From a bacterium (GTDB lineage Bacteria; Auribacterota; UBA3054): a DNA stretch of 64,000 nt. This document shows positions 55,944 through 63,165 of this stretch, piece after piece. The translations under genes were made by a program, and so were the position numbers. The stretch covers positions 1 through 64,000 of the forward strand of contig JAFYXV010000011.1 of assembly GCA_017557885.1 (NCBI GenBank). Direction: 5' to 3'. The number at the start of each line of letters is the position of its first letter. Position 1 is the first letter of the stretch. A model generated the notes under the pieces. It saw only the letters and a list, made by a program, of their open reading frames with translations. It was not told where the DNA came from and made no database searches.

Positions 55944-56483
55944 CTATTTAACGCTTTTGCCGAGCGCCTTCGCCTTGGCAACGAACTTGGTGCCTTTCAC
56001 CGCGCCTTTTTCATAGACGCCGTCGGCCAATATTTTGCCGGCCACTTTGCTTCCTTCATAGCAGTCGAGGAAGCCTTTCAGGGGCGCCGTGCTGGTCTTG
56101 AAAGTTTTGCGGTCCGTTTCGGCCATGGTCATGATGTAATAGAAAGTCTTGTTGGTGAGCTTCGGATAGATCGCCACCGTGCGGTCTATCAGCGCCTTTA
56201 ATTGGGCGCAGACCGAGAAGAAATAGACCGGGGAGGCCAGAACGATAACGTCCGCTTTCAGCATCTTTGCGATGACAGCCTGGGCGTCGTCCTTTATGAC
56301 GCATTTGCCGGTCTTCTGGCAGGCGTAGCAGCCCGTGCAATAGCCGATCTTAAGGTCCGCTATGCGGATCTTCTCGACTTTGTTTTTCGCTTCCAGGGCG
56401 CCTTCCATAAAAGCGTCGCAGAGGATGTCGGAATTCCCGCCCTTTCTGGGCGAAGAGGAAATTATAAGAACTTTTTTGCTCAT
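55944..56483 (-). CDS. NADPH-dependent FMN reductase / iron-sulfur flavoprotein
   Basis: A 179-aa flavodoxin-fold protein. SSSPRKGGNSDIL binds FMN phosphate; CTGCYACQKTGKCVIKDDAQ carries the cysteines of the iron-sulfur flavoprotein group; ASPVYFFSVCAQLKALIDR follows. Electron transfer or quinone/nitro reduction in the cytosol of an anaerobe. SD is GGAG (ACAGGAGAAC). It forms a run with an HD hydrolase and another flavodoxin. Confidence 0.88.
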   Translation of the reverse strand: MSKKVLIISSSPRKGGNSDILCDAFMEGALEAKNKVEKIRIADLKIGYCTGCYACQKTGKCVIKDDAQAVIAKMLKADVIVLASPVYFFSVCAQLKALIDRTVAIYPKLTNKTFYYIMTMAETDRKTFKTSTAPLKGFLDCYEGSKVAGKILADGVYEKGAVKGTKFVAKAKALGKSVK

Positions 56484-56503
56484 GATTGTTGTTCTCCTGT
56501 TTG

Positions 56504-57076
56504 TCAGGGTTCGAAAGTCTGGACCGCCGCTATGGTTCGCTCGATAAGCTCGTCCAAGGTCCAGCCAAGTTGATCCGCGCCTCGTGAGATGACGTCCCTG
56601 GAGCAGCCCGCCGCGAACTTTTTGTCTTTGAATTTCTTTTTGACGCTCTTGAGATTCAGGTCCTGAGCGCTCTTCGAGGGATACATTAGGACCACCGCGC
56701 CCAAAAGCCCTGTCAGCTCGTCCACAGCGAAAAGGATCTTCTCCATTTCGTGCTCCGGGGCTATGTCGACACAGATCCCGTAGCCGTGGGAAGCCACCGC
56801 GCGATTGATCGAGTCTTCCACGCCAAACTCCCTAAGGAGCGACTGACTTTTTTGGCAGTGTTCCTGCGGCCACTGTTCAAAATCTATGTCGTGGAGAAGC
56901 CCCACGATCCCCCAGTAATCCTCTTCCTCGCCGTAGCCAAATTCCCTGGCAAAATAACGCATGGTTTTTTCCACCGTCTCGGCATGGTTAATGTGAAAGG
57001 GATCCTTATTGTAACGGCAAAGAAGTTCAAAGGCCTCGTCCCGCGTCAAATGTGTTGTTCTGTTCGTTTCCGACAT
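56504..57076 (-). CDS. HD-domain phosphohydrolase
   Basis: A 190-aa protein with metal ligands spread as in HD domains: HINHAETVEKTM (first His), GLLHDIDFEQW (HD), ASHGYG (His) and VDELTGLL (Asp). The pattern fits predicted HDIG/HDOD-like nucleotide or phosphate hydrolases with unknown substrate. It lies between two flavodoxin-fold genes, 15-20 nt from each. Confidence 0.85.
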   Translation of the reverse strand: MSETNRTTHLTRDEAFELLCRYNKDPFHINHAETVEKTMRYFAREFGYGEEEDYWGIVGLLHDIDFEQWPQEHCQKSQSLLREFGVEDSINRAVASHGYGICVDIAPEHEMEKILFAVDELTGLLGAVVLMYPSKSAQDLNLKSVKKKFKDKKFAAGCSRDVISRGADQLGWTLDELIERTIAAVQTFEP

Positions 57077-57091
57077 AGTTGATCTCCCGGT

Positions 57092-57715
57092 TCAGCGAAT
57101 AAAATGCATGGGCTGCCAGGGCTCGTCCTCGGAGCGGGGAACAGCATCTTCGCGTTTGAGGTTCTTGAGGAGCCAGGCCATGTTGCGTCCAAGGGTGCGC
57201 ATGGTCTGCATACCCTCGGTATCCTTCCCGCTCTCCCCTTCCTCGCGCCCGAAGACAATGTTCCAATACTGCGAGGTGACGATTGGGCAGTTCAGCATCT
57301 CGAAAGGCATGTTCATGCACTGATAAGAGGCCGTGGAGCCGCCGCGCCGGCATACCGCAACGGAAGCCGCCGGTTTGCACCTCACGTGTTGGCGCCCTGC
57401 GACGCAGACGCGCTGCCACACGGCGAGAAACGCACCGTTGGGCTGGCCGTAGTAAACAGGAGCGCCTATAACAATGCCGTCGGAGTCTTTCAGCTTTTCA
57501 ATGATCCCGTTGGCGACGTCGTCAGCGAAAACGCATTTGCCGAGCTCTTTAGTCATACACTGGAAGCAGGCGATGCAGCCTCTCACCGGTTTGTTGCCGA
57601 TCCAGACTATTTCAGTCTCGAGCCCTTCTTTTTCAAGGCTTCCCGCCACTTCCTGCAAAGCCCGCATGGTGTTGCCGTTCTTCCTGGGGCTTCCGTTAAC
57701 CAATAAAACTTTCAT
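57092..57715 (-). CDS. Flavodoxin-family NAD(P)H oxidoreductase
   Basis: A 207-aa flavodoxin-fold protein. LLVNGSPRKNGNTMRALQEV binds FMN; CIACFQCMTKELGKCVFADD has the iron-sulfur flavoprotein cysteines; GIVIGAPVYYGQPNGAFLAV follows. The C-terminal half reads GRNMAWLLKNLKRED. A second member of the same family is two genes away, so they probably form a redox pair. SD AGGAGG. It starts 25 nt after the AbiE toxin gene. Confidence 0.88.
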   Translation of the reverse strand: MKVLLVNGSPRKNGNTMRALQEVAGSLEKEGLETEIVWIGNKPVRGCIACFQCMTKELGKCVFADDVANGIIEKLKDSDGIVIGAPVYYGQPNGAFLAVWQRVCVAGRQHVRCKPAASVAVCRRGGSTASYQCMNMPFEMLNCPIVTSQYWNIVFGREEGESGKDTEGMQTMRTLGRNMAWLLKNLKREDAVPRSEDEPWQPMHFIR

Positions 57716-57740
57716 TTTGCCTCCTTGCTTATTTCACAGT

Positions 57741-58523
57741 TTATAGCGAATCTACGAACTTTGGGAAACGCGTCACTAGTTCGGCGCGTTCCTGGCGGAA
57801 CAGAAGATGCTCCACATCGCGGCGTTTTAGTTCCAGATCCACAGACTTCGCCTTAGTCTTCAACGCAGTCTTCAGCGACTTGAGATCGACAATTTTCGGA
57901 TATGATGTTTTGAAGAATGAATAGTCCGGCTCGGTTCGCTGCAGCAGAAACATCGTGTCGTAAAAATCGCGCCCCTTGCCGCGCGCCAAAAGCGCCGAAA
58001 CCTTCATTGCGCAAAGCGTAGCTTCTATTGGAACGCAAACGGGAAAAAAGAACCCGCAGCGCCGAATATCTACATTTTCTTTTGCGTATTCCCTCCCCTG
58101 GTCCTGCGCCTCTATTTTCATCATGAAACGCTCTTCTTTGAATGCCGAAAGTCCCATGTCGCGCAGCAACCCGGGAAAGAGAATGCTCCGTCGCATTGCC
58201 GCTAGACGGCCGGATTCCTTATCCTTTGTCACAGCGTCAAGTCCGTTGTTTTTTAAATACGCCACAAGCGCGTCAGTAAAGCGCACAAATTCATCCGGTG
58301 AAAGTTCCTTGCAGTCAAAATCGAGATCTTCCGAGAATCTGTCGATTCCCTTGATGAGCCTCAGACTCGTACCGCCAATGAACGCCAGTTTCGGGGCCCA
58401 TTGGCTTCTAGATATCCATTCAAGCGCAAGGCACTCCACATACTCCTTGAGAATGTGCTTGGAAAATTGGCCGGAGCGCAGTTCTTCCGGAAAGAATCCC
58501 CTTATAGATTCCAGAGAGATCAT
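57741..58523 (-). CDS. abiEii: AbiEii-type nucleotidyltransferase toxin
   Basis: A 260-aa protein of the AbiEii/AbiGii family (DNA polymerase beta-like nucleotidyltransferase). The active-site line is FIGGTSLRLIKGIDRFSEDL followed by DFD; the lysine-rich C-terminal part and MKVSALLARGKGRDFYD are also typical. In the known type IV system the toxin transfers a nucleotide to tRNA or other acceptors and gives abortive phage defence. It overlaps its cognate regulator by 4 nt. Confidence 0.92.
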   Translation of the reverse strand: MISLESIRGFFPEELRSGQFSKHILKEYVECLALEWISRSQWAPKLAFIGGTSLRLIKGIDRFSEDLDFDCKELSPDEFVRFTDALVAYLKNNGLDAVTKDKESGRLAAMRRSILFPGLLRDMGLSAFKEERFMMKIEAQDQGREYAKENVDIRRCGFFFPVCVPIEATLCAMKVSALLARGKGRDFYDTMFLLQRTEPDYSFFKTSYPKIVDLKSLKTALKTKAKSVDLELKRRDVEHLLFRQERAELVTRFPKFVDSL

Positions 58524-59137
58524 AGCGAATACACCTCCTTGACAAGTTCCAAGCGCCTATTCAGAGCTTGTGAATCAAAGCGGGCGGCCATACTGTCGAG
58601 TCTGCCGTCGGCGGATATCTCCGCCAATACATCCGGATCAAGCCGCAGAGCTTCGATCTCGTCTTTTGTGTCATATTGCGGATTGAGATACAGAAAATCG
58701 CAAAGCGCCTTTTCCGGAGTCGCTATAAGGACCGGCAATCCGTCCCCCACCGTCTCAATTCTGTAGCCGAACATAAGCTGAGGCTTGACGCTGCGGTAAA
58801 AAAACTCCCCGAAATCATTCTTAAACGATTCCGTCTTGAGCGATGTCACCGAAGTATATTGAACTACGGATTCGGGAATCAGCCCGGAACGCGCCATCAC
58901 CTGTTCGCAGGAAAGATAGCTTGGCGAATATATCTTGCCCGCAAAATATTCGCCTATTCCGGACAAAGAAGCGGCATCGGCAAAAGCATACCATGAGCGC
59001 CTCAGACGCTTGATATAGCCTTTACGAAGCCATGAAAGATAATTTCTACGGCTGAAACCGGGAAACGCTGCCGCCGCCTGCTCAATGGAAAAGCAAGCAA
59101 AGTCATGGAACCGTTCTCTGAAAGTGATATAGATCAT
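58520..59137 (-). CDS. abiEi: AbiEi-type antitoxin and repressor
   Basis: A 205-aa protein: an N-terminal winged helix (FSIEQAAAAFPGFSRRNYLS, KGYIKRLRRSWYAFAD) and the AbiEi-like body (YFAGKIYSPSYLSCEQVMAR, LIATPEKALCDFLYL). ATG 59137 is used because the open frame's first ATG (59161) directly abuts the -10 and cannot be in the message. Known AbiEi proteins repress their own promoter by binding inverted repeats; a matching palindrome is present in the promoter here. Confidence 0.88.
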   Translation of the reverse strand: MIYITFRERFHDFACFSIEQAAAAFPGFSRRNYLSWLRKGYIKRLRRSWYAFADAASLSGIGEYFAGKIYSPSYLSCEQVMARSGLIPESVVQYTSVTSLKTESFKNDFGEFFYRSVKPQLMFGYRIETVGDGLPVLIATPEKALCDFLYLNPQYDTKDEIEALRLDPDVLAEISADGRLDSMAARFDSQALNRRLELVKEVYSL

Positions 59138-59161
59138 ATATTTTATTTCTAAAACGGACAT

Positions 59162-59190
59162 ATTATATCACGTTTCGGAAACGAAATCAA
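59162..59190 (-). promoter_or_regulatory. abiE promoter with palindrome in the spacer
   Basis: On the minus strand TTGATT (59190-59185), 17 bp, TATAAT (59167-59162). The spacer holds the 13-bp palindrome CGTTTCGGAAACG (59171-59183, arms 6-1-6), placed so that binding would exclude RNA polymerase: the expected layout for AbiEi autorepression. Confidence 0.8.
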
Positions 59191-59232
59191 CTGCGCTCGC
59201 ACTTCTGAGAGCAAAGCGTCCCAAAAAGTCGC

Positions 59233-59640
59233 CTATTCTTTGCTCAGTTTGAAACCGGTGCCGACGAACTGGGCGATCTCGCGGCCTGTGTCGTCCGTCA
59301 CGTCGATATTGACCACGCAGGAATTCCTGCCGTCTTTTTTGTAGCGGGCGGTCGCCGTAAGTTTCGTCCCCTTTGAGGCGGACAGATAGTTTATGCTGAC
59401 CTGCTGGGCCACCGTCGCTCTTTCCTTGTCGTTTGTGAGCGCTGCGAAAGCGAAGTCCGCCAGCGTAAAGATGGCGCCGCCCATGACGCCGCCCAGGGCG
59501 TTTTTGTGCCGATCAGTCAGAATAACGCTAGTGACAGCGTGTTCGCCGTCAAGCTCCTCTATTATCATGCCGTTTTCCGTGGCGAAGCGGTCGCCCTTGA
59601 AAAACTCCCGCGCTTCCTCGATGTTTCTTTCCGTTTTCAT
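59233..59640 (-). CDS. PaaI-type hotdog thioesterase
   Basis: A 135-aa acyl-CoA thioesterase of the PaaI/4HBT family. Hotdog core line NALGGVMGGAIFTLADFAFA with the catalytic Asp, VSINYLSASKGTKLTATARY and DVTDDTGREIAQFVGTGFKL. It probably hydrolyses aryl- or acyl-CoA. SD AAAAGGAAA. Its first 65 bp occur again at 61225-61289, on the far side of the DUF4143 gene. Confidence 0.9.
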   Translation of the reverse strand: MKTERNIEEAREFFKGDRFATENGMIIEELDGEHAVTSVILTDRHKNALGGVMGGAIFTLADFAFAALTNDKERATVAQQVSINYLSASKGTKLTATARYKKDGRNSCVVNIDVTDDTGREIAQFVGTGFKLSKE

Positions 59641-59681
59641 ACGTTTTCCTTTTTACGCTTTATCGATAAGATTCTTCCATT

Positions 59682-61007
59682 TTAAACGCTAATAGCCAAA
59701 ACTTCTTTGACGATGCGCCCAATAGCATAAAGCGGAAGGTCTATTAGAGTGTCTTGAATCATCCAAGGAGCCATTGACGTGCGCACGGCGCAAGACGGTG
59801 AGAACTGATTCATGAAGGTTCTGAGCGACTTAGCGCGAAGGTTGCGCTCCGCCTTCGCCTCAATCGGCACGATAGCACCGCTGGTTTCCGCCAGAAAATC
59901 TACCTCAGCCTGCGAATCGGCTTTAGACCAGTAGAACGGGCATATCCCTGCCGCCGCACGAAGTTCCTGCTGAACAAACTGTTCGGTCAGAGAACCCTTG
60001 AACTCAGTAAATATCCGATTCCCCTCTACAACAGTCTTTGCGTCAAGTCTTGACTGTGCGCCAAGAAGTCCAACATCTACGCCAAATAGCTTAAAGATGT
60101 GTCCTGCATAGGCGTCAAGCGGCAAGTTAGGTTTGGTTACGTTCCACACCCTATAGGCAAGGCCGGCCGCCTCAAGCCACTCGAACGGATCTTTCAAATC
60201 GCGCGAACGCATCTTATTGCCCCCAACGCTTTCCACATTGGAGGCAACGAAACGCTTGTCCTCCTTCCCGAGCTGCGAAGGGAGTGACCTCCAGACGGCG
60301 CGAATGCGCGGCACCTGTGTTTTTGGCGCGTGTTTCGCAAAATCGCGGTCGTAATCAGAGAGAATTTCCATCTGCTCCTCACGCGCTGCCGCAAACGAAC
60401 GGCTTTTCGCAAACGCCGCCACCGCCGCAGGCATACCGCCAGTGAAAAGGTAATCCTTGAGACGATGCTTCAGTGTCTCGTGAAAAGTGCTAATGAAGCG
60501 CATGTCACCTGCCCAAAGCAAGTCCGCAAGCTTTTCATCGCCAGTCGCCTCAAGGAATTCGCCAAAACACATTGGATAAAGCGTCATGAAATTAGTTTTG
60601 CCGACAGGATACCCAGTCCCTTCAATCATGGACAATCCAATCAGAGAACCAGCCGACGCTACGAAATATTCTCCCGCATCCTCCTGCCAATATTTCAACG
60701 ATCTGAGCGCAGATGGGCACAGCTGGATCTCATCAAGGATTATCAACGTATCCTTTGGCGTTATCTCAGTATTGCACAGTGCCTGAAGGCCTGAAAGAAT
60801 GCCGCGTAGGTCAAAATCTCCTTCAAAAAGCGCCTTTGCACTCTCGCTCTTATCGAAGTTGATATACGCCGTCTTGGCAAAATATGCCCGCCCAAATTCC
60901 TTGAGCAGCCACGTCTTTCCGACTTGCCTTGCTCCGCTTAGAACAAGAGGTTTGCGATTCGGTTTTTCACGCCAATTCTTTATGTTTTCAATCGAATATC
61001 GCTTCAT
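59682..61007 (-). CDS. DUF4143-type AAA ATPase, copy B
   Basis: A 441-aa P-loop protein, only distantly like copy A at 53921. Walker A LSGARQVGKTW, Walker B TLIILDEIQLC, a sensor ASAGSLIG, and a C-terminal nuclease-like part (FYWSKADSQAEVDFLAETSG, VPIEAKAERNLRAKS). ATG 61007 follows AAGGAAG by 6 nt; 20 upstream codons are open but start before the transcript does. It interrupts an MBL-rubredoxin/thioesterase pair, with a thioesterase fragment on one side and the whole gene on the other. Confidence 0.9.
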   Translation of the reverse strand: MKRYSIENIKNWREKPNRKPLVLSGARQVGKTWLLKEFGRAYFAKTAYINFDKSESAKALFEGDFDLRGILSGLQALCNTEITPKDTLIILDEIQLCPSALRSLKYWQEDAGEYFVASAGSLIGLSMIEGTGYPVGKTNFMTLYPMCFGEFLEATGDEKLADLLWAGDMRFISTFHETLKHRLKDYLFTGGMPAAVAAFAKSRSFAAAREEQMEILSDYDRDFAKHAPKTQVPRIRAVWRSLPSQLGKEDKRFVASNVESVGGNKMRSRDLKDPFEWLEAAGLAYRVWNVTKPNLPLDAYAGHIFKLFGVDVGLLGAQSRLDAKTVVEGNRIFTEFKGSLTEQFVQQELRAAAGICPFYWSKADSQAEVDFLAETSGAIVPIEAKAERNLRAKSLRTFMNQFSPSCAVRTSMAPWMIQDTLIDLPLYAIGRIVKEVLAISV

Positions 61008-61038
61008 TGCCAACTTCCTTTCAAATGTTTCTGGCAAT

Positions 61039-61067
61039 ATTATGCCATAAATTATGGCTAAAATCAA
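61039..61067 (-). promoter_or_regulatory. Promoter of DUF4143 copy B with palindrome in the spacer
   Basis: On the minus strand TTGATT (61067-61062), 17 bp, CATAAT (61044-61039) with TGG before it. The spacer contains the 15-bp palindrome GCCATAAATTATGGC (61044-61058). Same plan as the abiE promoter. The 61068-61224 stretch upstream is AT-rich and holds no gene. Confidence 0.65.
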
Positions 61068-61224
61068 TGCGAACTTTCGCTAAAATTTGGCTTTTTTTAC
61101 TACGAACATTTAACAGAATATGGCTATTTCCACGACCAACTTAATCGTCTTGGCAGCGGCTAATTGCGCAACAAACGTTAATATCCTTGTTTAGCTGAAT
61201 TATACCAAAAAAAGTTTAATGCCC

Positions 61225-61289
61225 TCCGTGACGAAGCGGTCGCCCTTGAAAAACTCCCGCGCTTCCTCGATGTTTCTTTCCGTTGCCAT
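61225..61289 (-). pseudogene. 5' fragment of the PaaI thioesterase gene
   Basis: ATG at 61289 and MATERNIEEAREFFKGDRFV, then unrelated sequence and an early stop. It matches 59576-59640 at 62 of 65 bases. It stands 7 nt behind the MBL-rubredoxin stop, where a next gene in that operon would begin, so the thioesterase probably once started here. Confidence 0.88.
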
Positions 61290-61296
61290 AAGTAAT

Positions 61297-62235
61297 TTAC
61301 GCGCGGTTGAATTTTTCCTTCGGCTGTTTGCAGCGCGGGCAGCGCCAGTCGGCCGGAAGATCCTCGAACGGTACGCCGTCGTGTTCGGCGGGATCGTACA
61401 CGTAGCCGCAGACGGAGCAGATGTATTTGCCGGTCGGCGTCTTGAAGACGATTTCCCCCGGGGGAATTACTTCCGGCGGGTTGCTGAGGTCGACAATACG
61501 CTTTTGCGCAAGGCTTTCCAGCGCTTCTGGCGTATGGGTGCCGAGGTAAACGGTCGGACGGGCGCTGCAGAAAGCGCGGACGCGGTCCAAGGTTTCGCGT
61601 GCGGCGGCCAGATCCTCGAACACGACGGAAAGCCGGTTCTCATAAAGCGCGACATCGGTATAGGTCACGTCGCCGTGGATGAGATAGAAGAGTCCGTCCG
61701 TCTCGACGGCGACGATACAATTGCCCTTGGTGTGGCCAGGCGCGGGAAGGTACGTTACGCCCGGTGCGATGCGCTGGGAAGCGGGGAACTCGTAATAGGC
61801 GCCATCAGCGAAGGTCGCCACGGTCGGATTAAAAGGCTTGATCTCGTCGGATTCCGCTTCGGCAGCGGAGCAGATGATCTGGGCGTTCGGAAACGCGCGC
61901 AGTTCGCCCGTGTGGTCGGCGTGCTTGTGGGTGATGAGGATCTTCGAGACCTGTTCCGGCTTGTAGCCTAGATCGGCGAGCGCTTCTAAATAGGTCTTGA
62001 TCTTTGAGCCGATGTAGATCCCCGCGTCCGGGTCAGCCGCCATATCGGGGTATTCGGCGGGAAGCCCCGTATCGACGAGAATGACCTCGCTGCCGGTGTC
62101 GATTACCCAGTTCTGTAGGCAGGAACGGTACTTGACCGCAGGGTCGAGACCTTCGGCGCCCTCGCCGCCAAGGGCGAACGGGCGAGTCATGAAACCATTA
62201 TCAGCAAAACGGACGGGAATGATTTTGACGCTCAT
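61297..62235 (-). CDS. Metallo-beta-lactamase-fold hydrolase fused to rubredoxin
   Basis: A 312-aa protein. Residues 1-255 are an MBL-fold domain like lactonases (VILVDTGLP, HxHxDH as [33 protein letters not shown]); residues 262-312 are a rubredoxin ([15 protein letters not shown] ... [11 protein letters not shown]). In flavodiiron proteins an MBL domain with a diiron site is coupled to flavodoxin and rubredoxin; here the flavodoxin is a separate neighbouring gene. Whether this MBL domain is a hydrolase or an oxygen/NO reductase cannot be decided from sequence; the lactonase-like ligand set favours hydrolase. Confidence 0.88.
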   Translation of the reverse strand: MSVKIIPVRFADNGFMTRPFALGGEGAEGLDPAVKYRSCLQNWVIDTGSEVILVDTGLPAEYPDMAADPDAGIYIGSKIKTYLEALADLGYKPEQVSKILITHKHADHTGELRAFPNAQIICSAAEAESDEIKPFNPTVATFADGAYYEFPASQRIAPGVTYLPAPGHTKGNCIVAVETDGLFYLIHGDVTYTDVALYENRLSVVFEDLAAARETLDRVRAFCSARPTVYLGTHTPEALESLAQKRIVDLSNPPEVIPPGEIVFKTPTGKYICSVCGYVYDPAEHDGVPFEDLPADWRCPRCKQPKEKFNRA

Positions 62236-62247
62236 ATTGTATCTTCC

Positions 62248-62865
62248 TTATTTGGTGTTGATTCTTTCAGTTGCGAATTCTTCCAGAGCCTGGACATTTT
62301 CCCTGATGGTGGCGCCGGTGAAGGCCTTGGGAGGAAGAACCGTGGCTTTGTCGCCGACCAGTTCCGCAAAATCCTTTCCGAGGTTCTGCATTCCGCCGCT
62401 TCCGTGCGTCAAAAAGAGGCAGACTTTCTTTCCCTTCAAGGCTTCAAGATTTTTCTCAGTAAAAGTTCTGGCGGGAGGCGCAAGTGTTCCCCACCAGTTC
62501 GGCGTGCCTATGAAGACCAGATCGTATTTCTTCAGATCAAGGCCTTCTATAGGCTTTATAGGCCTTTCCAGTTTTTCTTTGCATTCGTCCTTGGCTTCGT
62601 CGCAGCAAGCTCTGAAATCGATGCTGTACGGCTTTTCCGGCAATATTTCAAAAAGGTCCGCACCGACTTTCTTGGCGATGGTCTCGGCGGCGAAGCGCGT
62701 GTTGCCCTCCGGGCTCCAGGAGAAATAAACTACGGCGATTCTGACGTTGGACGAAACGTCTTCCTTCGCTACTTCCCGCTTAGCTTCGGACTTTTCGGTT
62801 TCTTTTGTGCAGGCCGCGAAAGGCAGGACGGCCGCAAGCGTTAAGATAAGGTGCGATGCTTTCAT
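62248..62865 (-). CDS. Flavodoxin lipoprotein
   Basis: A 205-aa protein from ATG 62865 (GGAGGA SD; the 23 open codons before it are discarded). Lipoprotein signal with lipobox FAAC (MKASHLILTLAAVLPFAAC), a short charged linker, then a flavodoxin domain (VVYFSWSPEGNTRFAAETIA FMN loop, FIGTPNWWGTLAPPARTF, THGSGGMQNLGKDF). Membrane-anchored flavodoxins of this kind are common in gut anaerobes. It precedes the MBL-rubredoxin gene by 12 nt, so a redox pair is likely. Confidence 0.9.
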   Translation of the reverse strand: MKASHLILTLAAVLPFAACTKETEKSEAKREVAKEDVSSNVRIAVVYFSWSPEGNTRFAAETIAKKVGADLFEILPEKPYSIDFRACCDEAKDECKEKLERPIKPIEGLDLKKYDLVFIGTPNWWGTLAPPARTFTEKNLEALKGKKVCLFLTHGSGGMQNLGKDFAELVGDKATVLPPKAFTGATIRENVQALEEFATERINTK

Positions 62866-62899
62866 AGTTCCTCCGGATAATAACGTTAATACTTTGTTT

Positions 62900-62908
62900 A
62901 TTATAGCA
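62900..62908 (-). promoter_or_regulatory. Extended -10 promoter of the flavodoxin lipoprotein operon
   Basis: TGCTATAAT on the minus strand (62908-62900), no convincing -35. The start would be near 62893, about 28 nt before ATG 62865. Confidence 0.5.
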
Positions 62909-62949
62909 TTTAGAAGCCATCTTTCCCTCAACAACTTATTGCTCGCCCG

Positions 62950-63040
62950 TTATCATCCGCAATTTGCGGACGATAATAATTATTTGCCACAACTTGTGGC
63001 AAACAATGCGATTATCTGATTTTGACACTCGGCAAGTGTC
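62950..63040. repeat. Cluster of three palindromes
   Basis: In order: 62950-62976, arms TTATCATCCGCAA/TTGCGGACGATAA with one mismatch; 62983-63003, perfect TTTGCCACAA/TTGTGGCAAA; 63024-63040, GACACT/AGTGTC, followed by five T (63043-63047). The first is a near copy of the palindrome at 32495-32525. The three could fold as successive hairpins ending in a weak terminator on the plus strand. The 62935-63115 stretch holds no gene. Confidence 0.65.
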
Positions 63041-63118
63041 GATTTTTCCTTTCCATGCAATTTAGATAAATTATTTGTTGGCCCGATATCAAGCAATCAA
63101 GCGAAAAAATATTGACTT

Positions 63119-63127
63119 TGCTAAAAT
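63119..63127 (+). promoter_or_regulatory. Extended -10 promoter of the right-end gene
   Basis: TGCTAAAAT (63119-63127); no -35 at the usual distance. The ATG follows 38 nt later, without an SD. Confidence 0.45.
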
Positions 63128-63165
63128 AGATAACAAGATCAAATAACCGCAACCTCCTTTTTGTT

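Noticed and set aside
59138-59161. ATG 59161 as start of AbiEi
   Set aside because: It touches the -10 hexamer and would not be in the transcript.
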